Below are positions 9,801-18,591 of a DNA stretch of 64,000 nucleotides, one piece after another (position 1 is the first letter of the stretch; each line of letters begins with the position of its first letter). Below the pieces are notes generated by a model. It saw only the letters and a list, made by a program, of their open reading frames with translations. It was not told the DNA's origin and ran no database searches. A program made the position numbers and the translations under genes. Where the stretch lies: contig NZ_JAPDPI010000010.1 of NCBI RefSeq assembly GCF_026013615.1, positions 62,001 through 126,000 on the forward strand. The letters run 5' to 3'. This stretch comes from Plebeiibacterium marinum (GTDB taxonomy: Bacteria > Bacteroidota > Bacteroidia > Bacteroidales > Marinilabiliaceae).

Positions 9801-10027
9801 TTAATAAACACAGATACGCCGGGAATAGGTAAGTTAGCTTTATCAACCACTGTACCACTAATTGTTTTTGTCGCCAAAGAATTCTGCCCGTGCAAAGTGC
9901 TTTGTGTAATTTGCAACAAATTCAGAAACACAATAACAAACAGCAACTTTGGGATTAAATTTAACAGATAATTTTTCTTTGGATTCAAATTTGAACCCAT
10001 TCTGATTTTTTCATTCATGATTAACAA
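6869..10027 (-). CDS. SusC/RagA TonB-dependent outer-membrane transporter (rhamnoside locus)
   Basis: Imports oligosaccharides across the outer membrane with its SusD partner, powered by TonB/ExbBD. Order: signal peptide, CarboxypepD_reg-like domain (TISGTVVDKANLPIPGVSV, ~58-140), a TonB-box-like stretch (LDEVVAIAYG), the plug domain (~150-260, ending near SLYGSRAAFGVVLITTKK) and a 22-strand barrel ending FTFGVNVNLK. The length, 1052 aa, is usual. Several in-frame Met codons (MLIMNEKIRMGSN) leave the exact start uncertain by up to ~9 codons. It is the first gene of the operon and diverges from the HTCS at 10251. Confidence 0.95.
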   Translation of the reverse strand: MLIMNEKIRMGSNLNPKKNYLLNLIPKLLFVIVFLNLLQITQSTLHGQNSLATKTISGTVVDKANLPIPGVSVFIKNTSIGTITDIDGKYVLAQVPNDGIVVFSFIGMKTKEIMVSDQLQINVVLDDQSIGLDEVVAIAYGNTTQRKSTGSLQSIKSKELTDIPVTQFTQKLQGKFAGVNISQGTGKPGQGLNIQIRGAASLSTNSSPLCVIDGFPVSGGVIDLNPNEIESISILKDAASTSLYGSRAAFGVVLITTKKAKSGKSNISINAYSGFQIVPDKGRPDVMNGTEWARFKKEYYEDLGQSVPEAYQNPEQYGKGYDWYDAMLRTGTINDYSLTISSSKGKLSSSVVGGYFKQKGVMLNSDYTRFSLRTNVKYDLSDKLTIGVNLAPTYNIDNSPSTDGQFFSGGGMLSNATLTPPILSYKNADGSYPVTVTTPGVTSFPTPNWVRSIKEITNKTIDTRLIANEYIQYEVLDGLKLKSAANVELVQTLVHYFQPSTAGRAFASAPGQLTANLRETNRRFWTWLTENTMEYSKEINGHNLDVLAGFTSQKYRYDQSVISGYNYTDDRVETIDAALVKNNPTMDIQEWSMLSYLTRLSYDYKSKYLLTASIRRDGSSRFGKDNKWGNFPAVAVGWVVSEEPFMSKFDWVSFLKVRSSYGVTGNNNIGNYTQYSTVEGDVNTTFNNTTYSGSAVTNLGNDDLGWEKTKEFDLGVDLAFFKDRVALTYDYYKKETSNLLYTLSVPIESGFSSFTGNVGKIRFWGHEFNINSDNLVGKFKWSSNFNISFSDNKVLALSSLSDQLIVWQGFVSTRTKVGGRIGQYFGLKQEGVYKNQADFDSSPKLVDSEVGTIKFKDVNGDGVITTGVTENDDRTEIGNPFPKFVYGFTNNFKYKNLDLSIVAKGSYGNKVVAALEQGMVNLDGVFNVLRDVEDRWRSEENPGAGLYGKTTGSTSHDRDDFHSRYVKDGSYFTIKNITLGYTVPSKIASFIQSLRVYASVQQAFVFTNYKYGNPEVGVDFNGNQPSSTTQGIDFSAYPVPRTFTFGVNVNLK

Positions 10028-10064
10028 TTTTCTTAATACTATTATTGACTTTTAAGGAACACAT

Positions 10065-10072
10065 CAAAATTA
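10065..10072 (-). promoter_or_regulatory. Candidate -7 box of the rhamnoside SusCD operon
   Basis: The minus strand reads TAATTTTG, matching TAnnTTTG, 38 bp before the SusC start. No -33 TTTG lies at normal spacing, which would fit a promoter that depends on an activator such as the divergent HTCS. That dependence is inference. Confidence 0.35.
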
Positions 10073-10221
10073 GTTTGAGAAGAGACTAAAGGGGGGATGC
10101 TATTTTACTTACAAAGAACTCTTTTCATATTTAACAGAACTTTATTTCACTAATTGTGGACGGTATTTTACCACTCGAAAAAATCAGGCTATACAGGCTT
10201 CATTTTAAGAACAAAAGGATT

Positions 10222-10229
10222 TATCTTTG
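10222..10229 (+). promoter_or_regulatory. Candidate -7 box for the divergent HTCS
   Basis: The plus strand reads TATCTTTG, a full match to TAnnTTTG, 21 bp before the ATG at 10251. It overlaps the upstream in-frame TTG at 10227, which argues that the TTG is promoter sequence and not the start codon. Confidence 0.45.
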
Positions 10230-10250
10230 TTAAGAACTCAAACAGTACTA

Positions 10251-13200
10251 ATGAAGGAATTGCTAACACCTTTTTATAAGTTCACCAATATTTCAAAATT
10301 TACAGGCTTGTATTTATTCAATATTAAAAAGCTGGTTTTTATCATTCTAATTTTATTTATAGTTATAGATTCATTTTCACAAAACACAACAACTATTGAT
10401 AAAATAAATACTTCGCATGGCCTATCAGATAACTACATCCTAAGTATCAATCAGGACGAAAATGGTTTTATGTGGTTTGGAACTGAATGGGGGCTGAATA
10501 GGTTTGACAGTAAAACTTTTAACGTATACAAAGCCAAGCCATCCAATAAGTTTACGGTAAACCACAATGGTACTAATAAGATTTTGGTGGATACAGTTGA
10601 TCATTTAATATGGATTGGAACTAAGGGTGGTGGATTAAACGTACTTGATCAGAAAACGCAAGAATTTTATAAATATCCAACTTCACCTGATGAGGCCAAC
10701 AGTACAAAAACATCAGGAATCACTGATTTACAACTCGATAAAGAAGGCAATTTATGGATTGCAACCTATAATCATGGCATTAAAAAACTCGATAAGAAAA
10801 ACAACACCATTAGTGACATTAATTTAAGAAACATATCTCTCCCTGAAAATTACAAAATCAAGTGCATATTAGACGATCACCAAGGTAATTTATATATTGG
10901 ACACTGGGGAAATGGCTTTACGGTTCTTTCTACCGAAAAACTTACCACAAAACACTTTGAATATGATCCAAACACTCCTGATGGGCTTTCTGGTAATGAA
11001 GTTATGAGCATTTTTATGGATTCTTTCCATAATGTATGGGTTGGCACACATAATGGTCTTGCAATATATGACCCTAAAAAAGATACATTTACCAATTTCC
11101 ATCATAACCCGGAACATTTAAATGGCTTGTCTGATGATGACATTCATGTAATAAAAGAAATAGATGAGCAGCTTTGGATAGGGACCTGGAAAGGAGGAAT
11201 AAATATTCTGGACCTAAAAACGGCTAATTTACAAGATACTAAAAGCGTACACTTCAAACACATCTTGTCAAATGACTTACCTTCAGGACTATCCTCGCCT
11301 TCTATTGAAGATATTTTCCAGGATTCGTATGGCAATATTTGGATAGGCACTTCCGGTGAAGGTATAAATGTAATAAGTCACATAAAACCATACTTTAACA
11401 AGCTATCTTATTCGCCAATAAAAGGTTATACAAATAGTCTAAGTGATAAAACTGTAAATTGCGTAAAAATAGATTCGAACAACAATTTATGGGTTGGTCT
11501 TGGGAATGGGTATGTTGACCTGTATAAAAAGAATACTACAACAGGGGTTTATAACAAGTATAAAAGCATTTTTCTCGACAATTATATTCTTTGCTCAATG
11601 GAAGACCATGATGGCAACATGTGGTTTGGCAGAAATATGGATGGCATTATATTTTATAATCCCCAAACCGGACTCTTAAAAAAAATTGATGTATTTAATA
11701 ACGAGGAACAAATCGAATACATTAGTTCTCTTTACGAAGATCAAAACCAAAACATTTGGATTGGAACAAACTATGGCATCATTGTTTATAATTTAAATGA
11801 TAATTCTATCACTAAATATGATGGAAAAGCCATTGGTCTGGGTGATAATTATATTAGAGATATTGTTCAGGATATCAATGGGAATTTCTGGATCGGGAGT
11901 GCAATAAATGGAGTTAGCGTAGTAACTCAGGATTTTGAACTGATTCGGAACTTTAATACATCAAATCGCTTACATTCAAATATTATCAGCCATATCTATG
12001 CAGATTCTCAGAATCAGATATGGATATGTACAAATAATGGGATAAGTATCTTTCCCCATATTAAAGAAAAAGATTATGACTACATCGAATTTATTAATGA
12101 TAGTAATGGTATTAGCGACAACTACACCCATTCAATAAGCGAAGGCAAAAATGGTGAAATGTGGATATCAACAAATTCAGGTATCTCCAAATACATTACC
12201 AATTCCGGCCGGATAGAAAATTATACCAATAGTGACGGGATCCTTACCGGAACTTTTAAAAATGGAGCGGTTACAAAATCTTTGGATGGGACTATATATT
12301 TCGGGTCTCAAAACGGCATTTGCTATTTTAATTCAAGCGATAGTATTATTCAAAAAAAAATACCTCCGGTTGTAATAACAAACATCGACATATATGACTC
12401 TAAAGATGAAATCACTATTAAAAAGGCCCATCTCCCCATTAATAGGATTAAAAAATTAAAATATTCACAAAATACAATATCCATTGATTTTAACATTCTT
12501 GATTATGGATTAAAAAAACAAGTTGAGTATGCTTTTCTTTTAGAAGGGATGGAAGACTGCACCTGGCATCAAACTCAAATGCAAAACAATGTCACTTTCC
12601 GAAATTTATCTCCCGGGGAATACACATTTTTAGTAAAAGCAAAAATTCATAACCAATATTGGTCTGATCAGGCAGAGAGCATTTCATTTAAAATCTATCC
12701 TCCCTTATGGCTTTCCTGGTGGGCAAAAGTTCTGTATTCTTTTACTTTTATGATTATAGCTTTTGCCATTGTGTTTTTTTTCAGACATAAGCTAAAACTT
12801 GAAAACCAGTTAATTCTGCAAAAACAAAGTAACATACAAGAACATGAACTTCATGCCGAAAAAATGCAGTTCTTCACCAATATTACCCATGAACTAAAAA
12901 CACCATTAACTCTGATAATTGGTCCACTGGAAGATATATTACAAAACAGTACAGAAAATCAGAAAAAACTATCCCTTATTCACAAAAACGCGATTCGCCT
13001 TCTGCATTTAATCAATCAACTCATGGAATTCAGAAAAAGCGAAACCAACCATAGAAAACTGACTGTTGCAAAAGATGATATTACTTTTATTTTGCAGGAT
13101 ATAGTATTAAAATTTAAAGATCTAAATAAAAATGAAAAAGTATCAATTGATTTACTAATAGAGGATTCTGAAACAGTACATTTTGACAAGGAAGTTGTTT

Positions 13201-14348
13201 CGATTATTATGGATAATTTAATATCCAATTCCATAAAAAACACACAGGAAGGATCTGTTTTAGTTAAGGTTCGCATTATTAATAAGGTTGATACAAAATA
13301 CCTGGAAATTGAAGTTGCTGATACTGGGTTGGGTATTCCGGAAGAAGATTTAGAGCATATTTTCGACAGGTATTACCAGGTAAAAAGAAACAAACAGATT
13401 TCCGGCACCGGTATTGGCTTGGCATTGGTTAAAAATCTGGTTAAATTACACAAGGGCTCCATTTCGATCAAAAGTAAATTAAATCAGGGCACTCATGTTT
13501 TTGTTCAGTTTAAGGTGAATGAATTTTATCCTGAAGCTGAGCATATACAACCTGATTATATACCCAAAGAAACGAATAAGATTTTTACAAAACGCTTATT
13601 AATTGTAGAAGATGATGAGGATATATTGGATTACATTTCTGAAATCTTCAGTGATTCCTTTGAAATAATTACCGCAGTAAATGGCCAGAATGCTTTTGAA
13701 TTAGCAAAAAAGAACATCCCTGACATTATTGTTAGTGATGTTATGATGCCCATTATGGATGGCATTGAATTGTGTAATGCTATTAAAAATAATATACTCA
13801 CTTCCCATATCCCTATAGTGTTATTAACAGCAAAAGATTCTACCACAGATCAAACAGAAGGATATTTAATTGGTGCGGATTCATACCTGACCAAACCTTT
13901 TAGCGCCAGTTTACTCAAATCCAGAATCATAAACTTATTACAAGGCAGAGAAAAATTATCTAAATATTACACTTCAAATATCTATAAAACAGATATTATA
14001 TCCAATTCAATCTCTGATCTGGATGATAGTTTTATAAAAAAAACGATTTCGATTATTGAAGAAAATCTAGGGCAGGAAAAAATTAGTGTTTCTTTTCTGG
14101 CGGGCCAACATAATATGAGCTATTCCTCATTCTCAAGGAAAATAAAAGCTGTAACAGGCATTACTGCCAACGAATTTGTCAAGGATATTAAATTAAACAA
14201 TGCAGAACAGCTCATATTATCCAGGAAATATTCCATTTCTGAAATTGCTCTACTAATAGGTTACAATAGTATGTCCTATTTTAGGGATGCTTTTAAAGAA
14301 AAATTCGGGTGCTTGCCATCCGATTATATACACAGGATCCAAAAATGA
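10251..14348 (+). CDS. HTCS regulator of the rhamnoside locus
   Basis: Full-length hybrid sensor/response regulator in the inner membrane. Order: signal segment (KLVFIILILFIVIDSFSQ); a periplasmic two-bladed propeller of Reg_prop repeats (many copies of GxxWIGT-like motifs, ~45-690); a Y_Y_Y domain (~700-815); one membrane segment (~820-845); HisKA with phospho-His in THELKTPLT (~880); HATPase (ADTGLGIP, GTGIGLAL); a receiver with Asp in IIVSDVMMP (~1162); and an AraC-type HTH ending FGCLPSDYI. I prefer ATG 10251 over TTG 10227 because the TTG sits inside a -7-like box. It diverges from SusC and is inferred to activate it on sensing a rhamnose-containing oligosaccharide. Confidence 0.95.
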   Translation: MKELLTPFYKFTNISKFTGLYLFNIKKLVFIILILFIVIDSFSQNTTTIDKINTSHGLSDNYILSINQDENGFMWFGTEWGLNRFDSKTFNVYKAKPSNKFTVNHNGTNKILVDTVDHLIWIGTKGGGLNVLDQKTQEFYKYPTSPDEANSTKTSGITDLQLDKEGNLWIATYNHGIKKLDKKNNTISDINLRNISLPENYKIKCILDDHQGNLYIGHWGNGFTVLSTEKLTTKHFEYDPNTPDGLSGNEVMSIFMDSFHNVWVGTHNGLAIYDPKKDTFTNFHHNPEHLNGLSDDDIHVIKEIDEQLWIGTWKGGINILDLKTANLQDTKSVHFKHILSNDLPSGLSSPSIEDIFQDSYGNIWIGTSGEGINVISHIKPYFNKLSYSPIKGYTNSLSDKTVNCVKIDSNNNLWVGLGNGYVDLYKKNTTTGVYNKYKSIFLDNYILCSMEDHDGNMWFGRNMDGIIFYNPQTGLLKKIDVFNNEEQIEYISSLYEDQNQNIWIGTNYGIIVYNLNDNSITKYDGKAIGLGDNYIRDIVQDINGNFWIGSAINGVSVVTQDFELIRNFNTSNRLHSNIISHIYADSQNQIWICTNNGISIFPHIKEKDYDYIEFINDSNGISDNYTHSISEGKNGEMWISTNSGISKYITNSGRIENYTNSDGILTGTFKNGAVTKSLDGTIYFGSQNGICYFNSSDSIIQKKIPPVVITNIDIYDSKDEITIKKAHLPINRIKKLKYSQNTISIDFNILDYGLKKQVEYAFLLEGMEDCTWHQTQMQNNVTFRNLSPGEYTFLVKAKIHNQYWSDQAESISFKIYPPLWLSWWAKVLYSFTFMIIAFAIVFFFRHKLKLENQLILQKQSNIQEHELHAEKMQFFTNITHELKTPLTLIIGPLEDILQNSTENQKKLSLIHKNAIRLLHLINQLMEFRKSETNHRKLTVAKDDITFILQDIVLKFKDLNKNEKVSIDLLIEDSETVHFDKEVVSIIMDNLISNSIKNTQEGSVLVKVRIINKVDTKYLEIEVADTGLGIPEEDLEHIFDRYYQVKRNKQISGTGIGLALVKNLVKLHKGSISIKSKLNQGTHVFVQFKVNEFYPEAEHIQPDYIPKETNKIFTKRLLIVEDDEDILDYISEIFSDSFEIITAVNGQNAFELAKKNIPDIIVSDVMMPIMDGIELCNAIKNNILTSHIPIVLLTAKDSTTDQTEGYLIGADSYLTKPFSASLLKSRIINLLQGREKLSKYYTSNIYKTDIISNSISDLDDSFIKKTISIIEENLGQEKISVSFLAGQHNMSYSSFSRKIKAVTGITANEFVKDIKLNNAEQLILSRKYSISEIALLIGYNSMSYFRDAFKEKFGCLPSDYIHRIQK

Positions 14349-14361
14349 GCTTGCATCCTGT

Positions 14362-14610
14362 GCTGTTATTATTTTTAGAGACAATGCCGGAGCCACCAGA
14401 ACTGCTACACTCTATTCACTTGCTATCAATAATATAAATACATTTTCCTATTTCAAGGATGTAATACAGCGTGTGGCTAAAAGCCCAAGGATGACAAATG
14501 AAGGAGTCCGCAACTTACTCCCTGATAGGTGGGCTTTTGGGGGAGATGGCAATGCGGAGACGATTAGTTTGAATTTAGTTCCCTTAAATAAAAACCAAGC
14601 CACTCTGTAA
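14362..14610 (+). pseudogene. IS66-family transposase C-terminal relic
   Basis: Just after the HTCS stop, the frame of 14287-14610 leaves the HTCS frame and encodes VIIFRDNAGATRTATLYSL, then NTFSYFKDVIQRV and NLLPDRWA. This follows the end of IS66 TnpC transposases: an N-A-G-x-x-x-A-x-x-YSL block, then a Y-x-x-D-V block, then LLPxxW. Only the last ~80 residues remain. The DDE catalytic domain, TnpA/TnpB and terminal repeats are absent, so it cannot move. It has no start of its own. The match is from family memory, not a search. Confidence 0.6.
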
Positions 14611-14624
14611 AAAGGAGTAGCTTG
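14596..14624 (-). terminator. Rho-independent terminator of mannan PUL A
   Basis: CAAGCCACTC (14596-14605) and GAGTAGCTTG (14615-14624) form a 10-bp stem with one mismatch and a 9-nt loop, 16 bp past the stop of the last PUL A gene. On the minus strand the stem is followed by GTTTTTATTT, a proper U tract. It overlaps the end of the IS66 relic. Confidence 0.75.
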
Positions 14625-14640
14625 ATACATTACATCATTC

Positions 14641-17022
14641 TTAATCAACCAATAACTTCTTGTATAATAATTGATTTTTAAAGTTTATGCTTAATAGATA
14701 GCAACCACTTGTAAATTCATTAAGCCTAATTTTGATAATTTCACCACCTAAAACAACTTCTCTGTATAGACATCTACCCTTTAAGTCCATTATAAAAACA
14801 TTTCCTATCTCTCCTTCATAAGCTGACAAATCTAAATTTACATAATCTTTTGCAGGATTTGGATATACTCTGCAATTTCTAATAGTGCTTTTCTCAGCCT
14901 GAAGAATATCAGTATTGCTACTTAATGATGCTGATTTTAACCCGATTAATTCAATTTGCCATTGTTGATAGGCATCACCAGTATAATCATGCTGTTCTAC
15001 AGGAATGCCATTATTCTTTCTTTTTGAAGGAATAGCTAAAGCCTTACCACTGTTTTGGTTTACGATTTTATAGTAACCATCCCCAAGCGATTCAATATTC
15101 CATAATTGACTTTGATTAGCAAGATTATCCCATTGCACAACTGCTGCCCCCTCTAAAGTCGAACTACCATCAACTTCTAAAGCTTTACCACTGTGTTTGG
15201 CCAACAGCTTGTATGATCCATTACCACCATCTATAAATTCCCATCGCTGATTATCATAACCAGCATCTGAATTCTGCTGTATTACTGCACCATTATCCTG
15301 AGATGCACTATTCACTTCAAGTACTTTTCCACTATAACGGAGAGTTAATTTATAAATACTACCATATTGAAATTCAGCTGTACTTATTGTATAGTCGGCT
15401 GTAGCAATATTAGAATCCTCCAAACCAGCAGCAGTTGCAAATACTCTAATAGTAGTTGTACTAGCAACATCTATAGGAGCATTGTATATTAAAGAGGAGG
15501 TAGATGGTACGGAACCATCTAAAGTATAGTAAATGGTCGCCCCTGAGGTGGTGGTTGTTAGTTCTATCGACTGAGCTTCCAAATATATTCCACCAGGAAT
15601 ATTAAACTCAGGAGTAGCAACTGAAGGATTCTGATAAGAAGGACAATTCTCAATAGTTAAAGCATATGAGTGGTTATACATATCTATAATATGTTGTGTT
15701 TCATTATTAGAAGCCAACATTTCATTCCAGGCACAGAACCACGACCATCTTGCATCTAAGTCAATCGCATCACCAATTTCAGGGATTGGTCCATTCTCTG
15801 TCATAGCCACAATTTTACTACCATTCCCTAATTCATGAAAAGTATCAAACATGCTTTTTTGAATTGTGTAGTTATATGCTCCAGGGTAAGAATCAAAGCC
15901 AAGAATGTCAACTTTATTATCTCCAGGGTACCATTCTGATTCAGGGGTAGACCAGCACCAGATTAAATTATGAAGACCATGATAATTAGTTAATCTGTCT
16001 CTTACCATATCCCAAAGAGCCAAACAAGGTTCAGCACCTTTAGCCCCCCACCAAAACCAACCTCCTCCAGCTTCATGAAGAGGACGCCAGATTACAGGGA
16101 TGCCTGCATCCCGAATACGAATTAGTTGCTCCGCAACCGCATCTATATCACGCAACGCATCAGTATTCTCTTGCGTGCCAGAGATTACCGCTAAAGAAAC
16201 ATCAAAAGTTGTTTCTGAAGTAAAGAATGTACTTGTACCAGCAACGCCACCTGACGGAGAATACCAATGCCAATGGATTTCGACAACTCCTTTTTGGCCA
16301 GTCGTATTATACCAGTTAATTACCTTATCCGTTTCTCCATTGTCAACAGCCCCAAAAGCATGACCACTACCATCCCAATAGTATGGATACATTGGGGTAT
16401 AAGTCATCAAATCAAAACCTCTAACTAACGGATTCTTACCAGTTATACTTACGACATCATCATAATAATCAGATGTCTGTCCAGTCATTATTTTTAAACC
16501 ATACTGAGACCTTATAAAATCATATAAATTCTGAGCCGAATTTTCTATCTGAGAATCAGAAAGTGTTGATGTAATATTATATGAATTTGCAGCCTTAGAA
16601 TAAACAGAAAACTTATCCACATCAACATAACCCCAATTTTTTACAATTTCGATGGTATTTGTACCAGCATTGAGAACGACTGCAATTGATGTCATATCCT
16701 CAAAATTGGCATTAGCTGTAAAACCCACGCTTGACCAATAAGTACCATTAACATATAAGTCATTAAATTTATCTCCAAATAATGACCTATACCTAATTAC
16801 CAAATCATAAGTTCCGGCATTTGCTATATCAACGGTAACAGAAACTTTATCACCATCTTCATCAAAGCCTGTAACAAACTGCCCACTAGAAGTCCCTTCG
16901 GGATCTGCAATATAAGTACCCGTCAGGTTCCCATTTTCAGACTCAACCTCTGTAATGAGATTTTGCGCCTGAATACCTAATGTAACAAGCACAAAAAATA
17001 GAATTAAGTAGATTTTTTTCAT
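14641..17022 (-). CDS. Modular GH26 beta-mannanase with CBM35-like and ricin domains and T9SS tail
   Basis: Secreted endo-mannanase candidate. Order: signal peptide (~1-20); CBM35/CBM6-like domain (~22-145, EVESENGNL start); GH26 barrel (~150-460); chitobiase-type Ig domain (~472-548, ATIYYTLDGSVPS); a ricin-type beta-trefoil (~553-697, with three internal repeats such as SGKVLEV, SGKALEV and SGKALAI); and a T9SS type A sorting tail (~712-793, VYPNPAKDYVNLDL). The acid/base Glu is ~317 in WRPLHEAGGGWFWWG and the nucleophile Glu ~409 in MTENGP. It is the last gene of PUL A, 107 bp after the next GH26, and ends at a good terminator. The T9SS tail means release or cell-surface anchoring, unlike the lipoprotein GH26 enzymes beside it. 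Confidence 0.93.
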   Translation of the reverse strand: MKKIYLILFFVLVTLGIQAQNLITEVESENGNLTGTYIADPEGTSSGQFVTGFDEDGDKVSVTVDIANAGTYDLVIRYRSLFGDKFNDLYVNGTYWSSVGFTANANFEDMTSIAVVLNAGTNTIEIVKNWGYVDVDKFSVYSKAANSYNITSTLSDSQIENSAQNLYDFIRSQYGLKIMTGQTSDYYDDVVSITGKNPLVRGFDLMTYTPMYPYYWDGSGHAFGAVDNGETDKVINWYNTTGQKGVVEIHWHWYSPSGGVAGTSTFFTSETTFDVSLAVISGTQENTDALRDIDAVAEQLIRIRDAGIPVIWRPLHEAGGGWFWWGAKGAEPCLALWDMVRDRLTNYHGLHNLIWCWSTPESEWYPGDNKVDILGFDSYPGAYNYTIQKSMFDTFHELGNGSKIVAMTENGPIPEIGDAIDLDARWSWFCAWNEMLASNNETQHIIDMYNHSYALTIENCPSYQNPSVATPEFNIPGGIYLEAQSIELTTTTSGATIYYTLDGSVPSTSSLIYNAPIDVASTTTIRVFATAAGLEDSNIATADYTISTAEFQYGSIYKLTLRYSGKVLEVNSASQDNGAVIQQNSDAGYDNQRWEFIDGGNGSYKLLAKHSGKALEVDGSSTLEGAAVVQWDNLANQSQLWNIESLGDGYYKIVNQNSGKALAIPSKRKNNGIPVEQHDYTGDAYQQWQIELIGLKSASLSSNTDILQAEKSTIRNCRVYPNPAKDYVNLDLSAYEGEIGNVFIMDLKGRCLYREVVLGGEIIKIRLNEFTSGCYLLSINFKNQLLYKKLLVD

Positions 17023-17129
17023 AATAACTGATTATTTAAATTAAAAACATATAGTTTGATTAAAGAGTCCTATTCAAAGTATTTATTTGTTTAACATTCC
17101 GTAATGAACAAATCAATAGATTCTCTTCT

Positions 17130-18239
17130 CTATTTTGTTTCATTAAAATCTTTCATCAAGAATATGTGCTTTTGCCCTGTAAAATCCTTAGCATCATCCG
17201 CAGCAGGATGTCCCGGATAAGGAAAAAAGAAATGTGTTTCTGGGTCATTACGCCATATCATCGTATAACTCAATTCTTTCTTAATCAAGGAATCCTGCAA
17301 CACTACACCCAATTTTCGTGTAAACCATAGTGAATCTGGTATATTCTCTGAACCTGTTTCTGTCAAAGCTGCAAGTTTTCTTTTTTCTTTGGCTGCTTCA
17401 ATAACAATGTGTAACTTTCTTATGACTTCCTTCTCTCCTTTATACTGACCAAAATCCCAATAATTATCCATTCCTAAAATATCAACAACATCATCTCCCG
17501 GATACCATTTTAGATACTCCTCTTTGGTATTGAAATTCCGATCTGGTGAATATGCCACTGTCATTTGAGACAGACCTCTCTGATCTCTCAGATATTGGAT
17601 CGTAAACCTAAACAAACTCTTAAATTCTTCTGCAGTACATGAGTTCACACCCCACCAAAACCAACTCCCATCCATTTCATGCCAGGGACGGAAAATAAAT
17701 GGAATGCTTTGTCCTTTTTCATCCTTTAACTGACAAAAAAAATCTGCTACTCGATCTAATTGAACTTTGAAAGCCAAATGATGACTGCACCCTGGCATAA
17801 TATATCTTGCAACAACAGCACCTCCTGTCCATGAACTCACACTATCAATTGGAGAATAAGGATGCCAACTAAAGGTATTAATTCCTCCTCGTTCATGTCC
17901 CCACATTGCTAATTTTTTCATAGTAACAAATGGCACACTATCCAGGTTATGAGTATGATCAAATTCAATACCCCCCAATTCCCATCCAAAAATGGCAGGA
18001 TAATCCCCTGTAACTCTATTTACGTCAGATTCTCCATCTACAAAACTCCATCCCATACCATAGGCTAAATCATCCTGATGCCCCAATAATATACCTTTAC
18101 CTTTAATGCAATTAAGCTGTTTAATTATTGGTTTTTCAAATATTTCCGAACACCCCTTACGCTCATAACCACATGAAACAATAAGACTAGTAGAAATAAG
18201 TATAAAGAATAAGTATATAAATGTTTTATTTTTTTTCAT
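17130..18239 (-). CDS. GH26 lipoprotein, mannobiohydrolase-like (PUL A)
   Basis: Beta-1,4-mannan-degrading lipoprotein with lipobox Cys at ~23 (SLIVSCGYE). A single GH26 barrel fills the rest. The acid/base Glu is ~188 in FRPWHEMDGSWFWWG and the nucleophile Glu ~294 in ALTETGSEN. The compact architecture and motifs such as GHQDDLAYGM and GDYPAIFGWELGGIE resemble the exo-acting mannobiose-releasing GH26 enzymes of Cellvibrio and Bacteroides, so mannobiose release is inferred. It is closely similar along its length to the GH26 at 42378-43490, so the two are paralogues. It lies 352 bp after GH27, with a hairpin in between. Confidence 0.93.
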   Translation of the reverse strand: MKKNKTFIYLFFILISTSLIVSCGYERKGCSEIFEKPIIKQLNCIKGKGILLGHQDDLAYGMGWSFVDGESDVNRVTGDYPAIFGWELGGIEFDHTHNLDSVPFVTMKKLAMWGHERGGINTFSWHPYSPIDSVSSWTGGAVVARYIMPGCSHHLAFKVQLDRVADFFCQLKDEKGQSIPFIFRPWHEMDGSWFWWGVNSCTAEEFKSLFRFTIQYLRDQRGLSQMTVAYSPDRNFNTKEEYLKWYPGDDVVDILGMDNYWDFGQYKGEKEVIRKLHIVIEAAKEKRKLAALTETGSENIPDSLWFTRKLGVVLQDSLIKKELSYTMIWRNDPETHFFFPYPGHPAADDAKDFTGQKHIFLMKDFNETK

Positions 18240-18591
18240 AAACTACGTTTTTTATTTGCAGACAATACATAAAATACGATCTATTATATTTTAGGTGTGA
18301 ATTTGTAGAGATTATCCCGCTATAAAATGAACTTCATTCAGTACCCATTGAATTAAAGAATTTATATAGATGAATTACAAATTTGGTATTATGGCTGAAA
18401 CATTGTCACTATCTACAAATATTCTATAAAATAATAGGGGCAATCAAACTTGCTCTACGACTACAAAGTGATTGCCCCTGATTTTGGCCTATTTAAATCA
18501 ATTCTCCATAGACCTATAGTATGCAGCTTTATTAAATTGATTTATTTCCGGTAAATCACTTATTATTGCATACTATTAATAATGAATAACC
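18240..18591 (-). other. Intercistronic gap between GH27 and GH26
   Basis: 352 bp without an open frame worth calling. The only structure I see is the hairpin at 18436-18479. No TAnnTTTG box is recognisable on the minus strand in front of the GH26. Confidence 0.6.
18436..18479 (-). terminator. Intercistronic hairpin after GH27
   Basis: AGGGGCAATCA (18436-18446) and TGATTGCCCCT (18469-18479) pair perfectly over 11 bp around a 22-nt loop. On the minus strand an AT-rich run (ATTATTTTATAG) follows. It may be a partial terminator or an mRNA-stabilising 3' end for GH27. Confidence 0.55.

Noticed and set aside
10227-10250. TTG start for the rhamnoside-locus HTCS
   Set aside because: It overlaps a TAnnTTTG promoter box, and ATG 10251 gives a better N-terminus.
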